Counted from the first letter of the stretch, positions 1 through 9,768 are shown. The stretch is DNA of 64,000 nt from Stieleria maiorica (GCF_008035925.1 NZ_CP036264.1:7907641-7971640); one strand, 5' to 3'. Notes: generated by a model not told the origin, from the sequence alone. Made by a program: numbers and translations.

Positions 1-154
1 ACGCTTTGGCAAAGAAAAACTCGAAGAAACGATGTTTGCGGGGCCTCGTTCGCAGTTTTTGGGATTTTCGCATGAAGATTCGCACGGCGAAAGCATCGAA
101 ACCCGCGTCCGGCATCAATGCCATTCGATTCACCGTTGTCCTGCGAGCAAATCT

Positions 155-571
155 ATGACGTCGAAATTACTGCTTTGTCTGGTACTCGGATCCGGGCTAC
201 TTTTTGCTATTTCCGGTTGCAATACTACCGAATCCGATTTTACGGAAACAACAAATCCCGCTGCCCGTACTTTCTCGTCAGATCACCCAGAAACGGAGCA
301 TGACCATTCGGGACACGATCACGGTGACGGGGATCATGCGGGCAAAACCGACATGGAAAAGATGACTGAGGCACTGGCGGACTTCTCCGAAGAAGACCAT
401 AAGTCCGCAATGAAACAGCACTTTTGCCCGGTCAGCGGCGAGATGCTGGGCACGATGGGCGAGCCGGAGAAGGTCAAAGTCCAAGGCCAACAGGTTTGGA
501 TTTGCTGCGACAGCTGCAAGGACAAATTGCTTGCCGATCCGGACAAATATCTCGCCAAGCTAAACGACTAA
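155..571 (+). CDS. His-rich lipoprotein with CC-type metal-binding module
   Basis: A 138-residue lipoprotein, probably exported and lipid-anchored. The signal peptide is residues 1-21 with a lipobox ending in SGC (Cys22). Residues 44-61 are rich in H-D-H pairs. A C-terminal module (about 90-138) starts CPVSG (Cys91) and contains ICCDSC (Cys117, 118, 121), a YHS/TRASH-like arrangement expected to bind soft metals or Zn. The same module occurs twice in the next gene, so the two probably act together. The reading frame is open upstream to base 2, but the signal peptide fixes the ATG at 155. Function is inferred from composition and from the neighbouring metal efflux genes; the exact metal is not readable. 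Confidence 0.8.
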   Translation: MTSKLLLCLVLGSGLLFAISGCNTTESDFTETTNPAARTFSSDHPETEHDHSGHDHGDGDHAGKTDMEKMTEALADFSEEDHKSAMKQHFCPVSGEMLGTMGEPEKVKVQGQQVWICCDSCKDKLLADPDKYLAKLND

Positions 572-630
572 ACAACGTGATGGCCTCCGCCAATCCTTTG
601 TACTTCACTTCTCTCAAGGAAAGACCCAGC

Positions 631-1536
631 ATGTCTTTGAGTAACCTCACCCGCATATCTGCAATGGTCCTCGCAACTCTGGCGATGTCATCAAGTCTCA
701 TTGCCCAACAGCACGACCACGCAGACCACCAGCACGCTACACATAGTCACGATGGCCACGATCATTCTGCCGTAGAGCAGGGGCCGAACGGCGGGACCAT
801 TCAAATCGTAGGAACTCAGCGAATCGAGACGGTCATTGTTCCCAAAGGCATCATGTTCATGCTGCTTGATAGCGACGGGAAGGTAGTTGGTGCTCCGAAG
901 GCGAGCGGGTCACTGAAACTCCGCGTCGGCGAGGGGAAGAAGGATTATCCGTACGAGTTGAAGCCACTAAAAAACAATGCAATTGGCGTCGCGGTCGATC
1001 TCTCGAGTGTGAGCGGCCACCTGCTACATATGGACGTGACGCTCAACGGAGTCGCTTCGCAGCCGGTTTCTTTTCATGCGATGGGCAAAGTTGCTGACGG
1101 AAAGCTCTCTGACGCAGTTTTGATCAGCTTGCAGGCCACATGTCCAGTCAGCGGTAAAAAACTTGGCTCGATGGGGGCACCGCCAAAAGTCATGGTCGAA
1201 GGCAAGCCTCTGTTCGTGTGCTGTGCGGGTTGCAGTGACCGAGTAAAGGCTGCACCGCAGCAGTACCTCGCCAAATACTACACGGCGAAGGGCGAACAGG
1301 TTCGGCCCGGCGTCTTCAAGGCAACGCTGGCCGACGCCAGTGCAATTGCTGCACAAAAGGTCTGTCCCGTGATGGATGAGCCTTTGGGAGGAATGGGGGC
1401 TCCCTTGAAAGTCAACGTGAAAGGCAAGGCAGTCTATATCTGCTGCGTTGGCTGTGCCAAGAAGCTGCACACGCAGCCGGACGAGTACCTTGCAAAGCTC
1501 ACCAAGATGGGCGTCAAACCTCCAGCGATGAAGTAG
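631..1536 (+). CDS. Exported protein with His-rich N-terminus and two CC-type metal-binding modules
   Basis: A 301-residue exported protein. The signal peptide (about 1-25, cleavage after LIA) is followed by a His-rich stretch (about 28-46), a beta-rich domain of roughly 110 residues, and two tandem modules: CPVSG at about 171 with CCAGC at about 197, and CPVMD at about 245 with CCVGC at about 271. Each module matches the one in the lipoprotein upstream. The ATG at 631 has AAGGA about 10 bases upstream. It probably captures metal ions or delivers them to the efflux pumps in the periplasm. The beta domain is not recognised. The open frame continues further upstream, but that part overlaps the previous gene and looks non-coding. 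Confidence 0.78.
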   Translation: MSLSNLTRISAMVLATLAMSSSLIAQQHDHADHQHATHSHDGHDHSAVEQGPNGGTIQIVGTQRIETVIVPKGIMFMLLDSDGKVVGAPKASGSLKLRVGEGKKDYPYELKPLKNNAIGVAVDLSSVSGHLLHMDVTLNGVASQPVSFHAMGKVADGKLSDAVLISLQATCPVSGKKLGSMGAPPKVMVEGKPLFVCCAGCSDRVKAAPQQYLAKYYTAKGEQVRPGVFKATLADASAIAAQKVCPVMDEPLGGMGAPLKVNVKGKAVYICCVGCAKKLHTQPDEYLAKLTKMGVKPPAMK

Positions 1537-1680
1537 GGGGCTGTATGAGTTCGCCCCCAAAGCAGATTCGATGTCGTATCGAACGCACGTGGGCTCGTCT
1601 CAACCTCGAAGGCATTGATGGCGCCGTGGATGAAGACGACAATGTGGAGATTTTGGGTATTTCGAATCTTTACATCGACA

Positions 1681-1711
1681 TTGACTCAGGACGGAAATCG
1701 ACCAATACTAT
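1681..1711 (+). promoter_or_regulatory. Candidate long-spacer (MerR-type) promoter
   Basis: TTGACT at 1681-1686 and TACTAT at 1706-1711 are separated by 19 bases. That is the over-long spacing typical of promoters activated by MerR-family metal sensors. The spacer holds an imperfect dyad (GGACG at 1689-1693, CGACC at 1699-1703). The next start codon is 1763. No MerR gene is in the window, so the regulator would have to be elsewhere. Tentative. Confidence 0.35.
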
Positions 1712-1762
1712 AGGCGTCAGAGTAGATACTCTCTTGAAGTCCAACCTCCCTTTCATTGCTGC

Positions 1763-2149
1763 ATGTTCACCCGTTACATCCACTTGCTGATGTGCCTGAC
1801 CGTGCTGGTTTGTCCAGCGATGGGTGGGGCTTGCTGTGCGGATGTGGGTGATTCTTCGGTTGAGCTTGGAGGTTGCGAGCATCACTGCTGTTGTGATGCA
1901 GAAGGGGAGCAAGCTCCGGCCGCTCCTGATTGTCCTGAGCCGTGCCACGATTGTTTCTGTGCGGGGGCCTTGCCTCCGGGGTTCAATGCGTCGGTCGAAC
2001 TGACAGGAATGGTGGACACGCTCGCAATTGTTGCTGTCAACGATTTGGCAGCAACATCTGTCACTCAGCGTCTCGAATTTGCTTCGCGAGACGAATCGCC
2101 TCCGCAGGGGCGAGCGCTTCTAACGGCTTATTGCAGGTTCCTGCTGTAG
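1763..2149 (+). CDS. Small Cys-rich exported protein
   Basis: A 128-residue protein with an N-terminal hydrophobic signal (about 5-20), then a Cys-dense segment (about 24-67) with GACCAD, HHCCCD and CHDCFC, then a Cys-poor tail. This layout (signal peptide, Cys/His patch, short hydrophobic tail) recurs in the proteins starting at 11260, 13485 and 29448, which suggests a loose family of exported metal-binding proteins. It lies between the CC-module proteins and the RND adaptor on the same strand. A long-spacer promoter candidate lies 52-82 bases upstream. No named family is recognised; a metal-buffering role is inferred. Confidence 0.65.
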   Translation: MFTRYIHLLMCLTVLVCPAMGGACCADVGDSSVELGGCEHHCCCDAEGEQAPAAPDCPEPCHDCFCAGALPPGFNASVELTGMVDTLAIVAVNDLAATSVTQRLEFASRDESPPQGRALLTAYCRFLL

Positions 2150-2290
2150 GACGCTCTTTCAGCCGTTTTTTGGCTGCACTTCGTAGTGACTTTGGTTGCT
2201 TCGTGCTGCGCTGCCTGAGAACGGCTTTGTCGTTTGCTTGGCCACAAGCATCGTTTGAGTGTCACTCTTTGTTACAGCGGACGCAGCACC

Positions 2291-3949
2291 ATGTCGAATG
2301 TCATTACTCAGCCGAAGGTCTCGGCAGAACCCATACCAGTCGATTCAGCGATCGACCAACAACCCACGCCCAATAGCGAGTTATCAGCAGCGGTGCGACC
2401 GCGAAACTCGCGTTTTCGGCGAGTGTTACTTGCGATAGTCGGATGGATTCCGCCTGTCTTGGTCGTTGCCGGTTTAGTGGCGTTGGCTTGGTATGGCCAT
2501 CACAATGACTGGAAGCTGCCGAGTTTTGCGGCCACAGCCTCACCCACAAAAACCGGCCCAGCGTGGTGCGACAGTCACGGAGTACCGGAGGCGGAGTGCA
2601 TCAATTGCGTTCCGGGTTTGATACAAGATTCCCCGAAGTTGACATTTTGCGATGTTCACGGCGTTCACGGCTGTGTGCTGCACAACCCATTGCTCGCCGA
2701 GACCAAGTCACTTGCCGAGATTACCGACAACGATCTTGTCCGAGCGGAACGGGCACTGACGGTGCGTCCTCGTCGGGAAAACTTGGCACTCAGTCAATTA
2801 CCGGGTTCGCGAATCCAATTCGCTTCGCTCGATGCCATGCAGAGTGCAGGCGTTGACGTGGAACCGGTGCAACGCAATGCAATCATCGAAAGTGTCGAGA
2901 CGGCCGGTGAAGTTCGCTATGACGCAACCAAGACTGCTCAGGTCTCTCCACTCGCCGACGGAATCGTGAAGGAAGTGCGGGTCAACGTCGGTGATTGGGT
3001 CGAGGCCGGGCAGGTGTTAGCGGTTGTCGATTCCGAGAAGGTGGGTCGGTTAAAGTCCGATCTTCTGTCAGCGTTGTCTGATGAGCGGCTGAAGCAGGAC
3101 GCCGTTCGTCGCATCGAACCGCTCGCCAATCGCAATGTCATTCCGGGCAAGCGGCTGCTGGAAAGTCAGACTGAACTGCAACAGGCGACGTCGTTGGTGG
3201 AGAAAACCGTTCGATCTCTCAGCAATCTCGGCCTGTCGGTTGATCTGGACCGGCTTCGCTCCCTGGAGCCGGAACAGGCGAAGGACGCCGTACGCAACTT
3301 GGGGACCGACCAGATTGAGGCGCGGGACAGCGACAATCTGATTGTGGTGATCGCCACGTTGGCGGGCCGGGTGGTCGAACGTGAAACGGTAGTCGGCGAA
3401 GTCGTTGATCGTGGCACGCAAATGTTTCGGCTATCCGATACACGAACGGTTTGGCTTGATCTTCGTGTTCCCGCAGAAGAAGCATCGCTTGCGAAAATCG
3501 GACAGGAAGTTCGCTATCGTCCTGATGGACAAGCGACAGAGCATCGGGGCAAAGTCATTTGGATTAGTTCGGACGTTGATCGGCAGACTCGAACGGTACG
3601 AGTGAGAGCAGAGCTTGAGAACGAAGACGGCAGCCTTCGCAACGAGTCATTCGGTTTGGGCCAGATCGTGCTGCGAGACGAACCGGATGCGATCGTGGTG
3701 CCAGACTCGTCGATTCAATGGGACGGCGAAAATACGCTGGTCTTTGTTCGCGACAAGCGATTCTTTGAGAAAGACCGACCGAAGTTCTTTGTGGCTCGCT
3801 CGGTTCGCGTGGGAATCAAGCAGGACGGGTTTACGGAGATTATTGCGGGCGTGCTGCCGGGTGAAGTCGTGGCAAGTAGTGGCAGCGATGTGCTGCGGGC
3901 ACAATTGCTGAAAAACAACTTGGGTGCAGGCTGCACCTGCGGTCACTGA
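2291..3949 (+). CDS. HME-RND efflux periplasmic adaptor (CusB/CzcB-like) with extra metal-binding segment
   Basis: A 552-residue membrane-fusion protein linking the inner-membrane pump encoded next to an outer-membrane channel. One membrane segment lies at about 42-64. A Cys/His segment follows (WCDSHGVPE near 91, then FCDVHG near 119), then the lipoyl/barrel-sandwich part (about 217-247, with PLADGIVKEV), a coiled-coil hairpin and the beta-barrel. The extreme C-terminus is GCTCGH, a further potential metal site. ATG 2291 was chosen; an in-frame ATG at 2234 would add 19 residues without a signal peptide. The pump gene starts 24 bases after the stop. The WC-x-x-HGVPE motif is shared with the lipoprotein at 7233. 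Confidence 0.88.
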   Translation: MSNVITQPKVSAEPIPVDSAIDQQPTPNSELSAAVRPRNSRFRRVLLAIVGWIPPVLVVAGLVALAWYGHHNDWKLPSFAATASPTKTGPAWCDSHGVPEAECINCVPGLIQDSPKLTFCDVHGVHGCVLHNPLLAETKSLAEITDNDLVRAERALTVRPRRENLALSQLPGSRIQFASLDAMQSAGVDVEPVQRNAIIESVETAGEVRYDATKTAQVSPLADGIVKEVRVNVGDWVEAGQVLAVVDSEKVGRLKSDLLSALSDERLKQDAVRRIEPLANRNVIPGKRLLESQTELQQATSLVEKTVRSLSNLGLSVDLDRLRSLEPEQAKDAVRNLGTDQIEARDSDNLIVVIATLAGRVVERETVVGEVVDRGTQMFRLSDTRTVWLDLRVPAEEASLAKIGQEVRYRPDGQATEHRGKVIWISSDVDRQTRTVRVRAELENEDGSLRNESFGLGQIVLRDEPDAIVVPDSSIQWDGENTLVFVRDKRFFEKDRPKFFVARSVRVGIKQDGFTEIIAGVLPGEVVASSGSDVLRAQLLKNNLGAGCTCGH

Positions 3950-3973
3950 GCCTGACGAAAAGGAATTCCCACG

Positions 3974-6900
3974 ATGCTCACTCGCCTGATTGATCTTTCA
4001 CTACATCATCGGTTCGCCGTTTTATTCGGTGTGCTGGTACTCATTGCGGGTGGCGGCTACGCACTGAGCCAGCTTGATGTCGATGCTTTTCCCGACACGA
4101 CGCCAATCATGGTGCAGGTCAACACGACCGCACCTGCATTGTCGCCGGAAGAGATCGAACGCCAGATCACCTATCCAATCGAGCAGTCACTCAGCGGTCT
4201 GCCTTTGCTGGAGAACATTCGCTCGGTTTCGAAGTACGGTTTCTCGCAAGTTGTTGTGACGTTCGAGGATGGCACGGACATATACTTCGCCCGACAGGTT
4301 GTTGGCGAACGACTGGCAACCGTGGAGCTTCCCGGTGGGGTGAGTCGTCCAAAGATGGGACCGGTGGCAACGGGACTCGGCGAAGTTTTTCATTACGTGC
4401 TGACCTATCCGGGCGTGGACTTCACGAAGCTGCCTGAGTCTGAGCGGATGCGAATGCTGACCGAGCTTCGCACCACACACGATTGGGTGGTCAAACCACA
4501 GCTGCGAACCGTAGCGGGCACTGCCGAAATCAACAGTTGGGGTGGCTACGAAAAACAGTTTCAAGTTCGCATTGATCCGGCAGGTTTGGTGTCGCGCGGG
4601 CTGACGTTTGGCGAAGTCGTTGATGCGTTGCAAGAGAACAATCGCAATGTCGGCGGTGGCAACGTCGATCGCATGGGCGAAATGTTGCTCGTTCAGGGAC
4701 TGGGACGCACGACTAATATTTCGCAGATTGAAAACATTGTGATCAAGGCGAGTGATGGTGTGCCGGTCCGGATTCGGGATGTGGCGACCGTTGAAGTCGG
4801 CCATGAAATACGACGTGGTGCAGTGACAGCAGACGGCAATGGTGAAGCTGTCATGGGGCTTGGCTTCATGCTGATGGGAGAGAACACGCATCAGTACACC
4901 GATGCACTGAAACAAAGAGTCGAGGAAATCAAGGCCAACCTGCCGCCGGGTATGACTCTGGTAACGATGTATGACCGCACGGAACTGGTCGATTCCGTGA
5001 TCGACACCGTCCGAAAGAACCTGTTTGAAGGCGGGCTGCTGGTTATCGCCGTGCTGTTCTTCTTTCTCGGCAACCTGCGAGCCGGTCTCATCGTCGCGTT
5101 AGCAATTCCGCTGTCGATGCTGTTTGCATTCAGTGGCATGTGGCGTTTCGGGATTGTTGCCAGCCTACTCAGTCTGGGTGCGATCGACTTTGGGTTGGTC
5201 GTCGATAGTTCGGTCGTGATGGTTGAGAATTGTGTGCGTCATTTGTCGCAGGCCAATCCACTCAATCGCAGTCGATTGGAACGCATCCGTGACGCGGCGG
5301 TTGAAGTTCGCGGCCCGACGATGTTCGGCGAACTCATCATCATGATCGTCTATTTGCCGATCCTGACGCTGGAAGGCATCGAAGGCAAGATGTTCCGTCC
5401 AATGGCACTGACGGTCATCTTCGCCTTGGCCGGTTCGATGCTGCTTTCAATGACGTTAATGCCGGTGCTGGCCAGTCTGCTGCTGCCCAAGAAAATGAGT
5501 CATCGTGAGCCGCTGCTCGTGCGTATCCTCAAGCGGCTCTACCGCCCCGTGTTGCACTTCACGATGCACCAGAAGACAGCCATCATCGGATTCGCGGTGG
5601 CTGTGTTGGTAGTCGCTTTCGGGATGATTGCTCCAAACCTCGGCACCGAGTTCATGCCACAACTTTCGGAAGGCTCGGTTGCAATCAACGTAGTCCGGCT
5701 GGCGGGGACACAACTGGATGAGTCGATGCGTTTCAATACGCAGATGGAAAAGGCGCTTTTGGACGAATTTCCGGATGAAGTGGCTCATGTCTGGAGCCGC
5801 ATCGGTTCGGCAGAAATTGCCACCGATCCAATGGGACTCGAATTGACTGATGTGTTCATCACGCTCAAACCGCGAGACGAATGGAAGAAGGCAGCTACGC
5901 AAGCTGAACTGACGGCGTTGTTCGAGCAGAAGCTGCGAACACTTCCCGGCCAGCGACTCGCCTACACTCAGCCCATTAAACTGCGAATGGACGAATTGGG
6001 AACCGGTAGTCGTAGCGACATTGCAGTCAAACTCTACGGCGATGATCTGGATACGCTTGCCGCCAAGGCCACCGAAATCGAGCGAGTGCTGCTCGACGTT
6101 CCCGGTTCAGCGGATGTCGGTGCGACTCAGTTGACCGGGCAGCCGATGTTGCAAGTGATAATCAAACAGAACGAAATCGCTCGCTACGGAATCCCGGCCT
6201 CCAGCGTCTTGGACTTGGTCGAAGCCGTTGGCAATCGTCCTGTTGGCGACGTGTTTCAAGGACAGCTTCGTTTTCCACTGACCGTTCGACTTCCTGACGA
6301 ATTCCGTGACGACCCGGAGAAGATTGCCTCGATTCCGGTCACAACGCCACGCGGCGAACAGATTCCGCTTGGACGATTGGCCGAAGTGAAGTTCACGAGT
6401 GGCCCATCACAGATCGCCCGCGAATGGGGGCAACGCCGAGTCACTGTATCCGTAAATGTGCGAGGCCGCGATGTCGGCAGCTTCGTTGCAGAAGCGGAGA
6501 GAAAGATCGCGGAACAGGTAACACTGCCCTCGGCAAGATATCACGTCGAATTCGGCGGGCAGTTTGAACACATGATTCAAGCTCGGCAACGGTTGTTTAT
6601 CGTTGTTCCGGTCGCGTTGGTACTGATCTTTTCGCTGCTGTACGTGACCTACGGTAACGCCATCGATACCGTGAGAATCTTCACCGGCATTCCGTTTGCG
6701 TGGACCGGCGGAGTGATCGCGTTGTGGCTGCGAGACATGCCATTCTCTATTTCTGCGGCAGTTGGTTTTGTGGCCTTATCCGGCGTTGCGGTGCTGGATG
6801 ACATGCTGCTGGTCTCCACGATTCGGCAACTACGCCAACGCGGTCGGGATTTGGAATCCGCAGTCGAAGAAGCAGCTTTGACTCGGCTTCGTCCTGTATT

Positions 6901-7204
6901 GATGACAACGCTGGTGGCTGCGTTGGGATTTGTCCCGATGGCCCTCAGCACTGGAATGGGTGCGGAAGTTCAGCGACCGCTCGCAACCGTCGTCATTGGA
7001 GGCGTTGTCAGTGCGATGGTGATGTCGCTGCTGGTCTTGCGAGTGCTTTACATGGTATTTCAAAGCCCATTGGGTTCTGCGGATGAACCGGCTCACGGTG
7101 ATGAGACCCCGCAGAAGATCAATGGCGAACAGGTTGATAGTGAGATGTTCAGCGAGAGTTCCACTCAAAGGCAACCGAGTCGTTTTGGTGCCGACACTCG
7201 CTGA
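3974..7204 (+). CDS. HME-RND heavy-metal efflux pump, CzcA/CusA family (set 1)
   Basis: A 1076-residue inner-membrane proton/metal antiporter of the usual family length. It has TM1 at the N-terminus, two large periplasmic loops and about twelve membrane segments. The TM4 motif is DFGLVVDSSVVMVEN, closer to CzcA-type (Zn/Co/Cd) than to the copper-type CusA pattern, but substrate assignment from this alone is weak. AAAAGGAATT precedes the ATG. It follows its adaptor directly, and a Cys/His lipoprotein follows it at 7233. The C-terminal 50 residues after the last membrane segment are polar and probably cytoplasmic. No tolC gene is adjacent; the nearest on this strand is 11731-13248. Confidence 0.92.
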   Translation: MLTRLIDLSLHHRFAVLFGVLVLIAGGGYALSQLDVDAFPDTTPIMVQVNTTAPALSPEEIERQITYPIEQSLSGLPLLENIRSVSKYGFSQVVVTFEDGTDIYFARQVVGERLATVELPGGVSRPKMGPVATGLGEVFHYVLTYPGVDFTKLPESERMRMLTELRTTHDWVVKPQLRTVAGTAEINSWGGYEKQFQVRIDPAGLVSRGLTFGEVVDALQENNRNVGGGNVDRMGEMLLVQGLGRTTNISQIENIVIKASDGVPVRIRDVATVEVGHEIRRGAVTADGNGEAVMGLGFMLMGENTHQYTDALKQRVEEIKANLPPGMTLVTMYDRTELVDSVIDTVRKNLFEGGLLVIAVLFFFLGNLRAGLIVALAIPLSMLFAFSGMWRFGIVASLLSLGAIDFGLVVDSSVVMVENCVRHLSQANPLNRSRLERIRDAAVEVRGPTMFGELIIMIVYLPILTLEGIEGKMFRPMALTVIFALAGSMLLSMTLMPVLASLLLPKKMSHREPLLVRILKRLYRPVLHFTMHQKTAIIGFAVAVLVVAFGMIAPNLGTEFMPQLSEGSVAINVVRLAGTQLDESMRFNTQMEKALLDEFPDEVAHVWSRIGSAEIATDPMGLELTDVFITLKPRDEWKKAATQAELTALFEQKLRTLPGQRLAYTQPIKLRMDELGTGSRSDIAVKLYGDDLDTLAAKATEIERVLLDVPGSADVGATQLTGQPMLQVIIKQNEIARYGIPASSVLDLVEAVGNRPVGDVFQGQLRFPLTVRLPDEFRDDPEKIASIPVTTPRGEQIPLGRLAEVKFTSGPSQIAREWGQRRVTVSVNVRGRDVGSFVAEAERKIAEQVTLPSARYHVEFGGQFEHMIQARQRLFIVVPVALVLIFSLLYVTYGNAIDTVRIFTGIPFAWTGGVIALWLRDMPFSISAAVGFVALSGVAVLDDMLLVSTIRQLRQRGRDLESAVEEAALTRLRPVLMTTLVAALGFVPMALSTGMGAEVQRPLATVVIGGVVSAMVMSLLVLRVLYMVFQSPLGSADEPAHGDETPQKINGEQVDSEMFSESSTQRQPSRFGADTR

Positions 7205-7232
7205 TGAAAGTTGATTGCAAGGAGAAACTGCA

Positions 7233-7598
7233 ATGCGTTTGGTTTATGGAATGATGTTGTTGGCGATGTTCGGATTCACCACGCTCGGATTGACCGGGTG
7301 TAGTTCCAGCACGGACACAGTCAGCACAGAAGAACATGCTGACCACGATCATGAGGGCGAAGACCACGCTGGACATGATCACAACGGCTGGTGGTGCAAC
7401 GAACACGGTGTTCCCGAAGACGAATGTGCTTTATGCAAGACGTCACTGGTCGCCGACTTCAAAGCGAAAGGCGACTGGTGCGACGAACATGACAGACCTG
7501 AATCGCAGTGCTTTGAGTGCAGCCCGGAAAACTTCGAGAAATTTGCCGCGAGATATGAAGCTAAGTTTGGTGAGCAACCACCGAAGCCAACGGAGTGA
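7233..7598 (+). CDS. Small Cys/His-rich lipoprotein
   Basis: A 121-residue lipoprotein with lipobox LTGC near residue 23, a His/Asp/Glu-rich segment (about 33-55) and two repeats of a Cys/His motif: WCNEHGVPEDECALC and WCDEHDRPESQCFEC. The same motif occurs once in the adaptor at 2291, which ties it functionally to that pump. A good ribosome site (AAGGAGA) sits 8 bases before ATG 7233. It is probably a periplasm-facing metal carrier. It lies between the pump and the P-type ATPase and ends 6 bases before the ATPase start. Confidence 0.8.
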   Translation: MRLVYGMMLLAMFGFTTLGLTGCSSSTDTVSTEEHADHDHEGEDHAGHDHNGWWCNEHGVPEDECALCKTSLVADFKAKGDWCDEHDRPESQCFECSPENFEKFAARYEAKFGEQPPKPTE

Positions 7599-7604
7599 TG
7601 ACGA

Positions 7605-9749
7605 GTGAGTATGGAGAGCAACAAAAAGGAAATCGAGCTGCTCATTCACGGGATGGATTGCGCTGAGGAGGTCACACTCCTCAAACGTGAATTGATTCCG
7701 CTATTGGGCGATGAAGATCGACTCGGTTTTGATTTATTGAATGGCAAGCTGTCCGTTGACACGTCTTCACTAGACGTGTCACGAACGGATGTGCTGGCGG
7801 CAATCGAACGGGCTGGCCTGAAGTCCGAGCCTTGGCAGGACGATGGTGCGACGAGTAACGACCTTTCGTTCTGGCAAAAGCATCAGCGTTCGATACTGAC
7901 TGCGGTGAGTGGTCTGTTCGGACTGAGCGGGTTGGCTTTGCAACTGTGGACGGGTGAGTCGGAATCGGTACCGATTGCATCGATCGTGCTTTACAGCATC
8001 GGCATCGTTGCAGGTCTGCTGATGGTGCTGCCGAAAGCGTGGCGGTCGCTTGTCTCATTGCGTCCCGATATGAACCTGTTGATGTCAGTCGCCGTGATTG
8101 GAGCGGTATTGATTGGCGAATGGTTCGAGGGGGCGACGGTTGCGTTTCTGTTTTCGTTCTCACTACTGCTTGAGTCATGGAGCGTAGGCCGGGCACGTCG
8201 CGCCATCGCTTCATTGATGGACTTGTCACCACCAACCGCTCACCTTCGGGGCGAAGCAGGTGACGTGAACGACGTGGCTCCCGCTGATGTGCCGGTCGGT
8301 TCCACGGTTGTTGTTCGTCCCGGTGAGAAGATTCCGCTTGATGGTCGTGTCCTTAGCGGAATCAGTGGTGTGAATCAGGCACCGATTACCGGAGAAAGTG
8401 TTCCTGTTGAAAAGGAAGCCGATGACGAAGTATTTGCCGGAACTATCAATGGTGATGGCTTGCTGGAAATCGAAACGACCAAAGCTGCTGATGACACGAC
8501 GCTGGCTCGCATCATCAAGATGGTTGGTGACGCCGGGTCCAAACGTGCTCCGTCGGAAAAGTGGGTCGAGAAGTTTGCCGCCATCTATACACCTGTGGTC
8601 ATGATCGTCGCCTTCCTGATGCTGGTGATTCCACCGCTGGTTTTCGGGGGAGAGTGGTCAGTCTGGCTCTACCGTTCGCTGGTATTGCTGGTCATCGCTT
8701 GCCCGTGTGCCCTCGTGATTTCAACTCCCGTGAGCGTCGTCGCTGCATTGGCTGCTGCTGCTCGCAATGGCGTACTCATCAAAGGAGGAGTGTTTATTGA
8801 AGTCCCCGCCCACCTCAAGGCGATAGCGATGGACAAGACCGGCACATTGACACGGGGAGAGCCGACAGTTGTCGACGTAGTGCCGATGAACGGACATGAC
8901 GAAGCGGAGCTACTGTTGCGAGCCGGTGCGTTGGAACTCAACAGCAACCATCCTTTGGCTCGTGCGATTGTCGAAGAAGCCAAACGTCGGGAACTGCAGC
9001 TTGTCCCCGCCGGCGAGTTTGAAACCATTCAGGGCAAAGGAGCGGCAGGAATCATCAACGGCAAGCCGTTTTGGTTGGGTTCACATCGCTACTTGGAACA
9101 GCGCCGACAGGAGACACCGGAGGTTCACGAGCAGTTGGAATCGATGACGGAAGCGGGGCGAACCGTGGTGGTGGTTGGAAACGATGAACACGTTTGCGGT
9201 TTCATCACACTGGCCGACGCCATTCGGGAAGAAACCCGCGATGCGATTCGTCAACTTCATGAAGCAGGTGTCGAGCAACTGGTGATGCTGACCGGTGACA
9301 ACGAAGGCACGGCCAAAGCGATCGCGAAGGAAGCAGGCATCGACGAAGTTCACGCTGAGCTATTGCCTGAAGATAAAGTCGTGGCGGTGGAACGGCTGGT
9401 CAAACAATATGAACACGTCGCAATGATTGGCGATGGCGTTAACGACGCCCCAGCACTTGCTCGTGCGTCACTCGGGCTTGCGATGGGGGCCGCGGGGAGC
9501 GATGCGGCCATCGAAACGGCTGACATTGCTTTGATGTCCGATGACCTTTCTAAGCTACCGTGGCTGATTCACCATTCACGACGAACGCTCAGTATCATTC
9601 GTCAGAACATCGCGTTCTCGCTGGCCGTCAAAGCTCTGTTCGTCGTGTTGACGTTCGCCGGGTTCGCATCGCTGTGGGCCGCGATCGCAGCCGACATGGG
9701 AGCCTCACTGCTTGTGATTGGGAATGGTCTACGACTGCTCAAATCGTGA
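7605..9749 (+). CDS. P1B-type heavy-metal translocating ATPase (ZntA/CadA-like)
   Basis: A 714-residue cytoplasmic-membrane ATPase exporting divalent soft metals (Zn, Cd or Pb most likely). Features in order: a degenerate HMA domain with GMDCAEE (a single Cys in place of CxxC), the membrane metal site CPC at about 366-368, the phosphorylation motif DKTGTLT near 410, the SNHP nucleotide-site motif, MLTGDN and GDGVNDAPAL, and a last membrane helix with ADMGAS, the Asp position that favours the ZntA class over copper ATPases. GTG at 7605 is taken as the start; ATG 7611 is an alternative. It follows the small lipoprotein by 6 bases, so they are probably cotranscribed. Complete, with no missing catalytic residue. 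Confidence 0.93.
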   Translation: MSMESNKKEIELLIHGMDCAEEVTLLKRELIPLLGDEDRLGFDLLNGKLSVDTSSLDVSRTDVLAAIERAGLKSEPWQDDGATSNDLSFWQKHQRSILTAVSGLFGLSGLALQLWTGESESVPIASIVLYSIGIVAGLLMVLPKAWRSLVSLRPDMNLLMSVAVIGAVLIGEWFEGATVAFLFSFSLLLESWSVGRARRAIASLMDLSPPTAHLRGEAGDVNDVAPADVPVGSTVVVRPGEKIPLDGRVLSGISGVNQAPITGESVPVEKEADDEVFAGTINGDGLLEIETTKAADDTTLARIIKMVGDAGSKRAPSEKWVEKFAAIYTPVVMIVAFLMLVIPPLVFGGEWSVWLYRSLVLLVIACPCALVISTPVSVVAALAAAARNGVLIKGGVFIEVPAHLKAIAMDKTGTLTRGEPTVVDVVPMNGHDEAELLLRAGALELNSNHPLARAIVEEAKRRELQLVPAGEFETIQGKGAAGIINGKPFWLGSHRYLEQRRQETPEVHEQLESMTEAGRTVVVVGNDEHVCGFITLADAIREETRDAIRQLHEAGVEQLVMLTGDNEGTAKAIAKEAGIDEVHAELLPEDKVVAVERLVKQYEHVAMIGDGVNDAPALARASLGLAMGAAGSDAAIETADIALMSDDLSKLPWLIHHSRRTLSIIRQNIAFSLAVKALFVVLTFAGFASLWAAIAADMGASLLVIGNGLRLLKS

Positions 9750-9768
9750 TGGAGTTATATTGAGTTGC

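Noticed and set aside
1545-1790. Plus-strand 81-codon frame after the CC-module gene
   Set aside because: It contains the promoter candidate and overlaps the signal peptide of the next gene in another frame; no domain or ribosome site.
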